This document shows positions 62,505-62,628 of a stretch of 62,628 nt of DNA, one piece after another (position 1 is the stretch's first letter; each line of letters begins with the position of its first letter). The stretch spans positions 1-62,628 of the forward strand of contig NZ_JAEMRD010000006.1 in NCBI RefSeq assembly GCF_016463485.1, in the 5' to 3' direction. Made by a program: the position numbers and the translations under genes. Under the pieces are notes generated by a model. It was not told where the DNA came from, did not search any database, and saw only the letters and a list, made by a program, of their open reading frames with translations. Source of the stretch: Brevundimonas sp. (GTDB lineage Bacteria; Pseudomonadota; Alphaproteobacteria; Caulobacterales; Caulobacteraceae).

Positions 62505-62537
62505 AAAAAAGACCCTCCGAATGATCTCGAAGGGTCT
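62505..62537 (-). terminator. Rho-independent terminator downstream of guaA
   Basis: On the minus strand AGACCCT pairs with AGGGTCT across a 14-base loop region with three further inner pairs, and is followed by TTTTTT (the AAAAAA at 62505-62510). It lies 76 bases after the guaA stop and fits termination of that gene. Confidence 0.8.
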
Positions 62538-62613
62538 CGTCAGAATTCACAATGTTGTCAGGTACTTATAAAACGATCCGGAAGCGATACCGAAAGGTAG
62601 CGAGAGCCCTGAA

Positions 62614-62628
62614 TTATTCCCACTCGAT
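62614..62628 (-). CDS. guaA: 3' end of guaA (partial), probable attachment site
   Basis: Read on the minus strand the last 15 bases give ATC GAG TGG GAA TAA, that is IEWE-stop, the highly conserved C-terminus of GMP synthase (GuaA). The rest of the gene lies beyond the window. The guaA 3' end is a well-known integration target of genomic islands, and the integrase is next to it. The duplicated att sequence should recur at the other end of the element, which is not in the window. Confidence 0.75.
   Translation of the reverse strand: MEWE

Noticed and set aside
1..62628. CRISPR arrays, tRNA or rRNA genes, and insertion sequences
   Set aside because: No regularly spaced direct repeats, cloverleaf-like sequences, rRNA segments or transposase motifs were recognised by eye. 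A covariance-model scan was not possible.

Overview
The window is GC-rich alphaproteobacterial DNA. A member of the Caulobacterales (Brevundimonas-like) is the best guess, from the lasso-peptide locus with isopeptidase and TonB receptor, the imuA-imuB-dnaE2 cassette under a GAAC-N7-GAAC LexA box, and a MucR/Ros-type regulator. The genus is inferred. Most of the window reads as an integrative and conjugative element (ICE). Its right end lies at the 3' end of guaA: the last 15 bases encode Ile-Glu-Trp-Glu-stop on the minus strand, the usual GMP synthase C-terminus, and a tyrosine integrase sits next to it. The left end is outside the window.

Layout. 0-0.9 kb: an NTF2-like protein and a small LuxR-type regulator. 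1.2-11.7 kb: a lasso-peptide locus. The plus strand holds an ECF sigma factor, a FecR anti-sigma factor, an STN-type TonB receptor and an S9 isopeptidase. The minus strand, converging on it, holds two precursor genes, the fused RRE-protease B and the cyclase C, with a GntR regulator upstream. One precursor carries two complete lasso cores, each behind its own copy of the leader end. The second precursor, only 46 codons, carries a third core with Cys at positions 2 and 4. 12-25 kb: XRE and LuxR regulators followed by a full virB1-virB11/virD4 type IV secretion operon. 25-29 kb: cargo genes (tannase-like esterase, TonB receptor, DUF2946). 29.4-31 kb: relaxase, MobC and an oriT whose nic region matches RP4 over 12 bases. 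31-38.7 kb: a frameshifted SDR gene, ArdC antirestriction protein, DUF736, SRAP, and an SOS mutagenesis cassette in which one deletion has joined imuB to dnaE2.

38.8-54 kb is a defence island. It has an SspA-SspB-SspC-SspD phosphorothioation operon with its convergent effector SspE. Four more genes run in the direction of sspE: a protein with two GHKL ATPase modules, an atypical receiver protein, an HNH-like protein and an MNT-HEPN fusion. These four may be a separate, undescribed defence module. 54-62.6 kb holds a large ParB, a recombinase remnant beside a triple repeat, a MucR-like regulator, AlpA, several unknown genes and the integrase.

How the parts fit: the VirB/VirD4 channel, relaxase, oriT, integrase and regulators move the element. 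ArdC and the Ssp system would protect the element and its host. The lasso locus is a product-plus-uptake cargo: B and C make the peptides, the TonB receptor could import or sense them, FecI/FecR could couple that to transcription, and the isopeptidase could linearise them.
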